DNA from: Symbiodinium natans
Lineage: Eukaryota > Sar > Dinophyceae > Suessiales > Symbiodiniaceae
Direction: 5' to 3'
Assembly: GCA_905221605.1 (NCBI GenBank)
Contig: CAJNDS010002253.1
Location: 470,904-534,903 of the forward strand
Length of the DNA stretch: 64,000 nucleotides
The notes beneath the pieces were generated by a model. It did no database searches, was not told the DNA's origin, and saw nothing but the letters and a program-made list of their open reading frames with translations. The first letter of the stretch is position 1, and every line of letters starts with the position of its first letter. The position numbers and the translations under genes were made by a program. This document shows, one piece after another, positions 1-10,681 of the stretch.

Positions 1-765
1 AAAAGCGCTGACAGGATCAATTTACTAAGGGGACCAAGGCTCCGAACCCCCACCTCGACCCCATCTCAGCCCTCAAACATAGAATGTGGAGAAGTTCCAG
101 CAAAAACTCGGTCAAAACGTGACTGAGACCCGAACATTTTTCGGCTTTTAGAAGACATATGTTGGCTTCTCGAAATTATGGTCCTTTTTGGCGTCCTTAT
201 TCCAAGGCGGCCCCTCTTATTTATGGTACCTTAACGGGACCAGAATGTAGCGAACTGACCATGTACATATACATATATATATATGCACATACACACAACA
301 TGCGTAATTCTCACCTTGAAGCAGGTGGAGGCAGCCAAATGCTGAAGTCCACCAGCAAAAAGGCCTGATTACATTGCTCCTTGCTGCAGCTGCAGAAGTT
401 GCAGACAAATGGCAGCAGGCGATTTCATCTCAGGCACCAATGCCTGCGAACTATGCAAGGGCCTAGGTTGCCGGATGTCTTATTGGCGGCTTCTGCAGCT
501 CCTTTGCTATGCAAGCCAAGAAGTCAGTCGGCAAGTTGGCTGCGTTTGGTTGGTTCCGTCTCCTTGCTTCACGATGTCCCCTGCCATTGTCACTCCTGCA
601 GCCTCTGCTCTTGGCGCGTTTTTGTTGGGTGCCTCATGTTGTACAAGAAGCCGGCGGACAGGACAGCATTCAATCGAAGACACGGTAATCTAACTTAGTC
701 AGATGCCTTTATTCCTGTCAGTTGCACTCCTAGGTCCGGAGGATTCGTCGGAAAGCGCAGCTGTC
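1..765. other. Start of window, no gene model
   Basis: An AT dinucleotide-rich patch lies near 262-285. Two overlapping + frames are open between 381 and 698, but I see no domain or convincing splice boundaries. A coding-like stretch near 854-950 may be an upstream exon of the TPR gene that follows. Confidence 0.4.
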
Positions 766-1065
766 CAGAAGTGCTAACGACCATAGGCAGGGCAAAGTCG
801 TTCGTGGGTTATTTATATGCCGCTTATGGACATGAGACTGGCAGGCAACAGATAGCCGACTTAAAAATGTTGGCTGACTCTGCAGCTCGGAGCGAGATAG
901 CCACAGCTTTTGCCATCAACTCCGATGTCCTCTGGCATGACAGCACGACGGTCTGACAGACATTAAGGCCAGCCGCTCCGGCAACGTTTACCAGGCTTTA
1001 CAGGTCCACGGACGCGATTGCACGAGCGCCGAGTCGACTCCGGCACTCCTGTTCCTCTCCTGCAG

Positions 1066-4000
1066 GCCTATCACAAGATGGGGGTCGTCTTCGACAACCA
1101 GGCCATGTATCCGGAGGCATGGTGCATGACAGTGCATGACCGTGCATGATGGTGCCTTCACAGGGATGCAGTCGGACATGCAGTTGGACTTGCTGGATGG
1201 TCTCAGGCCGTCCAGAAGTACAAGCAGTTCTTGGCCTTGTGCATCACCTCGAAGAACACTCAGGGTGAGGCGCTGCGTCTTTGCCATGGACCGAGCAGCC
1301 GCCCTTTTCAGTGCTCTCGTCTCCGCACGCTTTCCGATTCTCCGACCTTACTTTACTCGCACCCCTTCCTTCACACATATTCAAAGCTTCGGAAGTAGAT
1401 GTTTATGTCGGGGCATTGCTGTCCAGGTTTCGGGTTGGACGCTCCAGGTGACGTCTGACAAAATAGACTAGTAGCGGGGGACCGCCTAGCCCAAGTATAA
1501 CCCAACTAACGGAGGGGGCTCTTGTCACACTTTCAAGCAGCCACGCAAGAATGAGATTCTTCGAATTTTGAAGTGATGCTCGATCTATTCTGACTTCTGC
1601 CTCGACATGTGATCCTGGGCAACTTTGCGTTTCAAGTGGTCTGAATGGCTGGTGCTGGTTACTTTTTTTCTGACATATGGTGGATTCGACAGGCATTGGC
1701 ATACAACTGCCTGGGCATTGACTGCTTCAAGATGGGCCGGCGCCTGTGATGTCAGACGAAGATCCTTGAGCAGCAGCAACTTTGCGTGACCCTGGGCCCT
1801 GCTCAGTTTGCTCAAAATTGAGACAGACTTGTCATCAAGCTCATTGTTCCCAAGAGTGATTCCCTGCATCTCCTGAGTATGCCAACAGATACAATACAGT
1901 GAACACAGTGTACATGTAGGCATCTACAACTCATGTGCATCGCCATTGGCACCTTTACATGCGTATTTTCTCAGCCATGGCCTACCGTGTGAATGGACTT
2001 CCACCGTTTCAGGTATCAGTTAGCATCACCTTTCCTGAGGGATACGTGGGCAAGCAGAAGCTAGACACCAGCTTCCAGGCCCCCCCCCATGCAAGACAAG
2101 GGGAGTTTGTGGTTCTCTCCCCCTCCCCATGCCTTCCCCAAGCTCAGAAGCCAAGCAATGCTCAACAGGTCAACAGCACGTTTGCATCAGCAATCTCAGC
2201 CTGGATCAACACTGCTTGCACGTGTTCGGTCGGAGCAGTTAAATGTAGCGAACACTATCTATTGCATGTGGTCGGAGTCGCCAACACTGTAGATTGCAGG
2301 GCTTGCAGGTGTTTGGGGCCAGGTGCTGCAAATTACAGATCTTGCTTCAAGCGTCGTACATAAAAACTAATTACAGTATTTGCATGGGACTGGTGTTTTG
2401 CTTGTGCTGTACGCATGTTTCCCCCCTTCACATGTTCCAAGCTCCTATGCTCGACGGTTGTTTTCTGATGCTCCAGGGCCCCTCAGCATCCTACCGTTTC
2501 TGTAGCTGTTCCCCGGGGTGCTTGTCAAAAGGTAGCCACGGGGGGGGGGGGGTTGCAGAATGGAAGGGGCCCCGAATGCGAGGGGACTGCTGTCTACTTG
2601 CACGTGGTCGTGCTCGTCTTCCATTGAACGTTTAGCATCGTTTTCGCGTACTGTAACTAGCACTGCCATGGTCAGGTGGACGCGGACGGAGCAAAGACAC
2701 AAGTTGGTGTGCTTGATCACTTGGCCAAGACTGCCGAGAAGTTCGAAACGACCCGCAGCCATGCCAGCCATGCACTCACGGAGGAATGCATGCCCTTGCA
2801 CAGCAAGCTTGAGGCACTCAGGGTCATAGCATCGAGTGGAAGGCCCAGTGATGAGAAGCCCTTCTGTAAGCAGCAGTCTCGAGATTTTGATGAAACCACA
2901 GTGTGCTCTGATCTGGACGACCTGGTGACAGCCACGTGCTCCCTGAAGACGACTGCCAGCACCCAGTCAGGTCTAGGCGAGATGCTCGAGTTTCAGGTGG
3001 CTCCTGAGGATGATGTTCCACCAGAAGTTCCCATCTGTGCTGGGGAGGTCTTGGCAACTCCAGCTCGCTGTGCGAGGGACACCTATGCCAGCACCCGGAA
3101 CCAGCCCATCATCATTAGGTCCATTGCTGAGTTAGGTGAGCCAACCGTTTGGTCCTGATTTTGATCCCCGGTGTGTTGAGCACCCTGGGAATTGCAACTT
3201 GCACAATGGTTCCTCCTCAATCTGCCTGTTTGGGTGGAAGGTGAAGGCTGCTCAAGTGAGCCGCAGAGTCCCAAACCTTTTGATCCTGATGTGTGGTTCG
3301 AGTTCCGTTCATCGGCGATGTCAGAGTGCACGGCCAGTGTGGGCATCAGCTTCGCCATACGAAGCATGGCCTATCAGGTGAGACTTTCTAGTTCCGAGCA
3401 GAGGAGCCATACAAGACAGTGAAACGAGGCAAGGTTGTCTGACTGCGATGCAGTCAAACACCACTGGCTTCGTGTGATGAAGCTGTGCCAGCCCGGAATT
3501 CGAGGAATTTTCGCAGCAAACCCACTTGCTGCCGACAGCAACCCGCTGGGTTGTTGGTTCGGATCAATCATGATTCAGTTCCAGAGCGTAAGATCAGCTC
3601 TATGGGAATCAATCCATCGCTGCCCCCGTCTCATTCCAGCTCTCAGGTAAACATCCCGATAATCCGAAAAATCCAAGGCCGCCTAAACCTTAATACCTTA
3701 AACTGCGGTTCCATCGACTCCATTTCATGGAAAAGAGAAGCTCCCAGGTGGCGGTGCGGTAGCCGTGGTACTGCATAGCAGTCCAAGGGCCTGAGTGAAC
3801 ATGACTCCGGCCATGGAACACAAAGCTTCCATCAATTTCGTCTGTTTCGTCTGTGATGTGACATTTCCACGCTTAGCAGAGCTGTTCGGACTTTTCTTCA
3901 GTGTTGTGAAAAACAGCTCAGAGGGTCCGTGGCCTCCGGACAGCAATGCTAAGCTGAATTCCTTCAGTTCCGCAGGTGCTGGGCACGTTGCTTCAGCGTA

Positions 4001-6806
4001 GTGTCTTCAGCACTCCAGGGCTTTGCAGAGACAAGCCTCACACAAATCTTCGTCAATTGTGCTGCAACGGAACAGGGCTGATTGTGGGTGCTCTGGAGTT
4101 TCTACAATCTCTACAAGTGGCTAGAGCCAGCCCATGGCTGTCATTGCTGGTTCTCCGACATGTTCTGTGCCCTTTTCCAACGCAGCTGGCACCACTTTGG
4201 CATAGGATCTGGGCTCGATCTGGGGCTCCTTCTGACCCTTTGAGCTTGCTGCACGTGACGGTTGGCTTAGCACAGGCCAGCACTGCCCCAGACACTGGTG
4301 GAGCTGGTATGCCGATATAGATGGCAAGCGCTGCAAGGCAGCTGCTTGCTGGTTCTGGTGTGCGCGCAGGTGCTGTGTCTTCAGCTGACGGTCGTTTGCA
4401 GTAGGGGGAGGCATGCTTGTCTGGCCCATGGCAAGACCTCGTGCTCAGCAGCTCAACATCTTCTGGTGGCCTCGACAAACATGCTTGTCCCGCAGGAAGG
4501 AGCTCTTGTAAAGAGATTTTGACAAAAAGTCTGGGGTGGAGGGTGCGACGCTGACCGCGCGGCCTGGGATTCATTTGCAGGAGCCAGTGTTTTGTTCATG
4601 CTGTTGTTTGAGAGCCCCTGAGGGCAGTACGACGAAGCAATCCAGTACCACAACAAACACTTGGAGCTGGCAGCTCCGTTCTCGGTGTTCTGCATCGCCA
4701 TGGTGCAGAGCATGCAGTGTGTCGGGATCCTGCAGTACGCCTGCTCAGGATGGCACAGGCCGTCTCATAGCGCACACAAACCTGGGCATTGTCTTCCAGG
4801 CCGTTTTCGTGAGCTTTCAGTAGCACATCTTCGCATGACCCAGCGAGAGCTTCACGCGAGGCCATGGGGCTGTCCGAGCATGCCGCCATCCATCATCAGC
4901 ATGCGATTGAGTATGCCAACCGCATGGGCTCCAAGGCTCCCGAATCTGCACAACCAGTGATGCATGGACTCATGCACGGTAGGCTATATAGGACATGGTA
5001 GGACCCTTGTAGGATGCAGCATGCACACTCGTTTCCTGCAATGCCAAGTGGCGCAGCGTCGTTTGCTGAGCAACACATGAAATCAAGTTCAGCGTGTGCA
5101 GGATGCGCAGTGCTTCACCGCTGTGGCCTCAAAACGGAAAGCCATCACGGATGCTTCTCAATGCCTCCAGGAACCCAGGAAGTCGCACAAGTCGCGCAAC
5201 GTGTGAGTTCTATTGAGTGCTCAGGTGGGCAACTTGGGCATCGCATCTGCAGCTCAAGGTGACTTACAGACAAGCCGAATCTGCTTGCAGTGAGCCAACC
5301 CCACCCCATGTGGATCAAATAAACTGAGCTTTGAGTGTGGCTTTGCATGTTTTTTCATTGCCCTCAGCCTTGTCTAGAGACGAAGATTCCTCGAGGTATC
5401 ACCTGAGCTCGGCACAGCGCCAGAAAGCAGCCGCAGCGGACAATAAGTCGGATATCCCAGACTCAGGGAGCAAAAAGATGTCCCAGATGTAGGGTTTTCT
5501 GGCACCGATGACTTCTGCAGAAGATCTGTCTTCAGGTTTGCGCAGCATACCCTCAAAGAGGTGAGCAAGAGTGCGTATCATCGGCTCGGGCAGGCCAGCG
5601 AAGAGGGCTTCTAGCGATTCTAACTGTTGAGTCGTCTCGTGCAGAGCAATTCATGCGGCACGTAGGTGAATGCAACAGATGGTCGCTTCGATGAAGCGGC
5701 AGACCATTTCGCAAAGGCGATGGAGGAGCCCAATTCTGCCCTTGCGCTTGCATTCGTTGATTGCCAAGTCACCCTGATCGCGACGCTCCGGAGGCTGTGG
5801 CTCAATGAAGGTGTTAGGAGACGACGAATCACAAAGTCGGTTTTATTCATGCCTTGCAACGTGCTTGCAGTGTGTAGTGTAGTCACTTCGTGCTAAGCCA
5901 GGGAAGAGGACAAAAATGATCACATATTTCCTGTACTTTTTACGGACCTGTTTAGTTTAAGAGGTGTTTGCAGCCCTTGACGCGTCGCTTGTCTGGTTCG
6001 ATTGGCTGGTACTGCATCGCTGAACACACTGCAACATGCAGGCGGCTCTCGAAAAGATCGGGCAGTCAGGCAGACTCCAAGGAAAGACCTATCGCCACGG
6101 CGGCAAGCATGGAAAGCAAACTCGCAAGAGCAAGAGCCAGCCCGCCGTTCTGGATGCTGACTCGATGCCATCACCTATACACGAGGGCCGGATGTTCAAC
6201 ACCAATGTCATCTCCATGGCAGACAACGGGACCCAGTACAAGAACTATATCCACGTCACCGAGGAAGACTTGCGACGCTACGGCCATGACCTGCAAAAGC
6301 TTCGTTCGCGCCAGGTTGTGCCATGGTCAGAGAGGGAGAGGCGCATCCGACAGCTCTCTTTTGGTGAGGCTTTCGAAGACAACTGCCGTCAGCCAACAGA
6401 AGTATTGGACCCATGGAGAAATATCCCAGATCCTGAGTCGTTTCGACCTCCCAATGAGGGAGACCTTTTCGTCAATCAGGTTGTGCCACAATCACCTCGG
6501 AAGATCGAACGGGAAGAGCCTGAAGAGAATGAGGCAGATGAAGTGCAAGAACTTCTGGAGATGACCCAACGGCGATCCTCTAGCAAGCAGAGTATTTCTA
6601 AAGACGGCTACCGACGCATGTCCAGCAATATCAGCGCAGGCAGCGCCTCCACCGTGGCATCTACAAATGTCAGCCGCGATGTCAGCCGTGCCTCTTCAAA
6701 AGACTCAGCTGCCAGAACAAACCTTCAGCGCCAGTCATCTGTGCCACTCCCACCTGTTTCCCGAAGCAGATCCTTGATGATTGCCGGTGCCACACTTGCT
6801 GGGTAG
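1066..6806 (+). CDS. TPR-repeat protein gene (spliced, partly resolved)
   Basis: Short exons encode consecutive tetratricopeptide repeats, which normally act as protein-protein interaction scaffolds. Supported exons are 1066-1116 (AYHKMGVVFDNQAMYPE), 1207-1269 (AVQKYKQFLALC...), 1693 to about 1748 (ALAYNCLGIDCFKMG), 4623-4672 (QYDEAIQYHNKHLELA), 4749-4799 (IAHTNLGIVFQ), 4861-4956 (HHQHAIEYANRMGSK), 5225-5289 (VGNLGIASAAQGDLQTSR), 5536-5606 (AYHRLGQASEE) and 5679-5767 (GRFDEAADHFAKAMEE). From 4623 to 5767 the phases join without conflict, giving helix-turn-helix repeats of TPR type. Donors are GC or GT; acceptors are AG followed by G, except the one before 5679, which is followed by A. The link from the 1.7-kb exons to the 4.6-kb exons is not resolved; exons at 2676-3135 and 3241-3377 lie between them. 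From memory the repeat order resembles a protist multi-TPR family. The exact protein is not identified. Confidence 0.6.
2676..3377 (+). CDS. Two coding exons, acidic protein of unknown function
   Basis: Exon 2676-3135 follows a CAG acceptor and is open in one frame for 153 codons, with an acidic, Ser/Thr-rich product. It ends at a good GTGAG donor in phase 1. Exon 3241-3377 follows an AAG acceptor and restores the frame exactly, encoding a stretch that contains FDPDVWFEFRSSAMSE and ends at CAG before GTGAGA. No domain is recognised. The exons lie between two groups of TPR exons on the same strand, so they may be an insert within the TPR protein or belong to a separate gene. Coding status is supported by the matching phases and canonical sites rather than by homology. 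Confidence 0.45.
6036..6806 (+). CDS. Hydrophilic 256-aa open frame, possible last exon of the TPR gene
   Basis: This is the longest clean frame in the first 20 kb. It is rich in Arg, Ser, Glu and Gln and has a Ser-rich C-terminal third with several RxxS-type sites. I see no membrane segment and no recognised domain. It can be read two ways. As a separate gene it starts at ATG 6036, with an in-frame TGA at 6021. As an exon it starts at 6042 after the acceptor ATGCAG followed by G, joining in phase 0 to the exon that ends in FVDCQ at 5767 through an intron of about 270 nt with a GT donor. The second reading fits the AG-before-G rule seen across the window. It stops with TAG at 6804. Confidence 0.55.
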   Translation: MQAALEKIGQSGRLQGKTYRHGGKHGKQTRKSKSQPAVLDADSMPSPIHEGRMFNTNVISMADNGTQYKNYIHVTEEDLRRYGHDLQKLRSRQVVPWSERERRIRQLSFGEAFEDNCRQPTEVLDPWRNIPDPESFRPPNEGDLFVNQVVPQSPRKIEREEPEENEADEVQELLEMTQRRSSSKQSISKDGYRRMSSNISAGSASTVASTNVSRDVSRASSKDSAARTNLQRQSSVPLPPVSRSRSLMIAGATLAG

Positions 6807-7787
6807 AGACATTCAATGGCCTTGCGAGAGAGATGTGACAGAATCGTGAGAGACGTAACAGTCCTCCAAGAGTCCGCATTTCAGAAGCCCAAGGGCCCCA
6901 AGCGCAGCCCCCTTGGGTTCATGAAAAGAGTCCCCAATCAAGAAGTCTGTGAGTGGGGGCGATCGGGGGAGGGCATCCCTTTTACGCCATTGTGGCAAGC
7001 ACCAGTCTGCCACAAAAGTTGCATGTCATTTGCCTTCCCCCGCCTTTAAGCGATCCTTGAAACCTAATCTGGAAAAGCAAATCGGCACCCGGCTGCACTC
7101 GGCACCCAAGAAGCTGTCAGAGGTCCCTCTTCAATTCCCATCAGATGCCCTAAGAGGCCTGTTTCCCAGATTAGGCGCTTGCTGAATTCACCCAACTGAC
7201 GTGGACCCACACCTTACTTTCCAAGCAAAATGGCGGTGCATGCACTTCATGGTTGAGACACACTTGCTTGAGACCCTCGCATACGTGAGGCCCTGCCAAG
7301 GGAGATAGCAGCCTCGCATGCAGGTTGCCAAAGCCGGTGCAGACCAGAAGGATGAAGAAGTGTCCGTGGCCATGCTCGGAATTGCCAAGCACCCAGAGAG
7401 TGGCGCAGAGCACGGTGAACAAAGCGCTTGGGCAAAGCGCCAATCGCGCTTCGAGGAGAGCTGAGAGAACGTATCAAAGGGTCCCCAAAAAAGCCGGTGG
7501 GATTTGTTCAGCACTGGGAGCTGTTCAGAACCATGCTCGGGTGGAAAACTTGATTGACGTGTGAGGCTCGGGGGATGTTGAACTTTGATGAGCATTGTGC
7601 AGCACGAGCCTCAGTCCTCAGAGAGTCTCAGAAATTGCAGAGTCTTCTCTGTGTTCTCCGGGTTGCGCATAGGCCTTGGTCAAAAAGGCCGCCGAGGTGA
7701 GCTCGACGAACTCTGAATTCTCACAGCTCTGTGGAGACTTTAGCCTTAGTAGCTGAAGATTGTGAAGGCTTCGCTCGACGAGGAAGA

Positions 7788-7961
7788 TGGCTTTCGACCT
7801 TGAAGAGCCTCCGCAGCGCATCGCGTGGCATCGCCAGGTGCCCTAGAGTCTCCCAGAGTCATGTCTGGGTGTCACCCGGGTTCAGTCACGTCCTCACTCA
7901 GGACGGTGTTCATTTCAACGCCTTTTCCGACAACTTGAGCCAGCTGGCAAGGCTGTTCTCA
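7788..7961 (+). CDS. Possible first two exons of an unrecognised gene
   Basis: ATG 7788 starts a short exon (MAFDLEEPPQRIAWHRQ) that ends at CAG before GTGCCC. The next acceptor (CACTCAG) is followed by a G and resumes in phase 0 with DGVHFNAFSDNLSQLARLF, ending near 7961 before GTGCAT. A further in-phase exon may start near 8102. These may be the 5' end of the coiled-coil gene downstream or a separate gene; I cannot link them. No domain is recognised. Confidence 0.35.
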
Positions 7962-8732
7962 GGTGCATGGTCTCACCCGTTTCACTCACAGTTGTCGTCG
8001 CCTAAGGCCAATCATTACGCTTCGCTATCGATCTAGACAAGGAATGTCATGATGCACATTGTGTACAAAACCTGAATTTTCAGGACATCGCTCATTCGTT
8101 AGGATTCGTCAAGTGTTTCGGGCCTATGAGTCTCACGCAGCTGATGGCAACACATGCGCGATCTGCCTGCTTCTAGCAGCTAGGGCGAAGCCTGGGTTCC
8201 GACAACTTCTGATTGCGGAATATTTCCATACGTTTCCTCATGAATCGTGTTTGGATCGGCTCCAAGCCCCGTTGTGGTCTTGTCCCTCGTGGTGGCTGGA
8301 GGAAGCGGATGCTTTGTCGCGGGTTTCAGATCGCAGACGCGATTCTTGAAGGATTTCGAAGATCTCGGAACGTTTCAGCCAAGTCTGCCGTTCGCGTGTC
8401 GCATCAAGTTCTTTTGCCTTTTGCAAGGGCCTCCCGTCCACATGTTCACACACGCCTATAAGTCAAAACCCGCCCAAGACCTTGGGTTGTTGAGGAGCTA
8501 GAACGAGATGGCTGAGGCTCCGCTGCTGTCATATTTGTGGGCAGATGGTTGAAAGACCAGATAGAATATCCTCCGAGACAGTTGCCAGAGCCAGGCGTCC
8601 GAGCCGTTTGTGATGAATAGTGAGGAGGGTGATCTCGATGCATGCGCGGAGGCCATATTCTGTGAGGCAGTTGGACGTAGAAGGACGTAGACGGAAGAAC
8701 CATAATGTCTCGTTGAGGCCCTCGACCACCAG

Positions 8733-10681
8733 CGCAGACAATTTGAGCTCGAGGCGCAATCCGCAGATGAGGTATCGATTCCATCGATGCTGCTTATGCA
8801 GTGTGAAGTTTGAGAGAGGGCAAGTACGAGGATGCCGAGCAAGTGAAGCACATCCCTCAGATGTGCCACGGAACTGACCGGGATGTTCTTGAGTATGGCC
8901 CAACCTTGCAAGCATTCTCTTCTGCTTGTTCACGCACAGCCCCAGATCTCTCAGTGGCCAGGCAGCGGTTCGAGCTGTTGCAAGAGAAAGCGGATGCCAA
9001 GAGGAGGGAGGCCACTCCACTTTTACAGAAGAGTGTAGCAAGATGTAGCAAAATTGAATATGCTTGCAAGAGGGCAAAGCTCTGGAGGCATTGCGGCAGC
9101 GGCAGCTCGCACAGCGCCTGGGAGTAGAAGAGGCGCTCACCAGTTCATGACGGTCGAGCAGACGTTCCCCTGTCAGCGTGTTGACAGGCACACATGAAAG
9201 AGCTTCAGGAGTTCAACCAACATTGGGATCAGAAGGCGCGTGCTGCACTCTAGAGTTGTTGAGCACCACATTTGACATCGAATCCGGGACCAACATCGGC
9301 AAGATCATGGTAGACATTGGTAGAGACTGTCTTTCTCAGGTTGCAGAGTTTGAAGCACATGCTGCCAGCCTGCAGTCGCAGCTCCAAGAGAGGCACGCTG
9401 GGCAAGCGATGGAGTGCGGTAGCTGCCCCTGGACCCTTTTTCAGCTTGGGAGCATCCTAAGTGCCTTTTTCCATGCTAAGCCGCCTGACCAGGCATAATC
9501 AAGAGTTTGCGGAAGCTCGGAAGAAGGCAAAGATCTGAGCCTTCTCAACTTCTCATCCTTCAAGACATGCGGCGTTGAGTGCGTTGGATCTTTGTGCTTG
9601 CCACTTTTGCCACGTCACCCAGCATGTCCGCAGTTCGAAATGGAGACAGAGCCTCGAAATCCTCGCTTTAGCAAAGATCTGCTGAATTTGAGGAAGATCC
9701 AGGAGCCTACGGTTTGATGTTGCCCCTAGGGGGGAAGAGCACGCATGGCAGCTGCAGGACACCTTGGCCAAAATGAAGAAGTGCTGCCCCCATTGCTGCC
9801 CTTGTGTTTACGTCGAAGATGCCTTAGTACTGGGCCGGTTCTCAGAGGTACTCAGAAGCCGCCAAAACAAAGCAACAAGCTGACGTGGTGGAGGCCGTCC
9901 TCTCGGCTCTGATGCACCTGGCAGTTTCCGAAAATATGTTAATCGGGGTACCCTTTTTGGGGGTCCCTTTAGGGGGATTCTATTCTGGGCACAAGAGGGG
10001 TACCCTACTTTGGGAAATACCCACCTGGTTGTTACATTGGTTTGACAACTCTCGGCTGCTGGCGACCGAAGCACTTTCGTCGTTCACAAAAGCAGGCGAA
10101 GGAAAGGGAGGCATGGAGCGCCAAACGCGAAACGAAGATCCGCAGCTTGGAGGCCGGGGAACATCAATTGAAAAGAGTTTAATGTTCTACCCTGTTTAGT
10201 AGGGGCCTCCTGAATTAAGTCAAGTTCGCCGGGCTTTTCAGGACCGTGTGATTGCTTGGGGGTCGAGGGCGGGGTCCGCAACTAAGTCAAATCGTCCGAG
10301 TGTCGTAAGATATTCCGCGCGGCGCGCCTTTCAAATCAATTGCCGGGCATCGGTGTCTCTTAAACACTTATATAGCTCCTCCCTATTGATTCATAAATAT
10401 ATAATATGGAGCCCGTGGACCGCACAGTCTAATTTGATTTTTCCAAGACCTTGGAAACGATCTTCGCTACATGACGTTCAGGAACAGTTCCTGCACAAGC
10501 AGTCCCTCGAAATGACTGGCCTGACGAAGCGCATCGTCTCTGGTCGGGAGGACTTTGGATCCGCACATCGCATGCCGCAGCTGAACTCTGAGAGCTCTCA
10601 GTCTCAACTCCTCTGCAGGAACAGAAGCAGGCGAGAAAGCTGGAACTTCAGCGGCTGCTGCAGCGATACCACAACGTGCAG
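8733..10681 (+). CDS. Coiled-coil protein gene, 13 short exons
   Basis: Exons are about 8733-8771, 8819-8862, 8962-9010, 9073-9108, 9188-9235, 9340-9407, 9493-9526, 9634-9702, 9758-9777, 9848-9893, 10096-10152, 10482-10550 and 10631 to about 10681. Every junction keeps phase, giving about 210 residues of continuous charged helix. Recognisable segments are GKYEDAEQVKHI, KALEALRQRQL, MKELQEFNQHWDQK, PRFSKDLLNLRKIQ, YSEAAKTKQQAD and KLELQRLLQRYHNV. Donors are mixed: GT at 8772 and 8863; GC at 9011, 9109, 9236, 9527, 9894 and 10153; GA at 9408, 9703, 9778 and 10551. Most acceptors are AG before G. The pattern resembles, from memory, a conserved protist family of Gln/Glu/Arg-rich coiled-coil proteins of unknown role. 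The first and last exons are not fixed. Confidence 0.65.
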
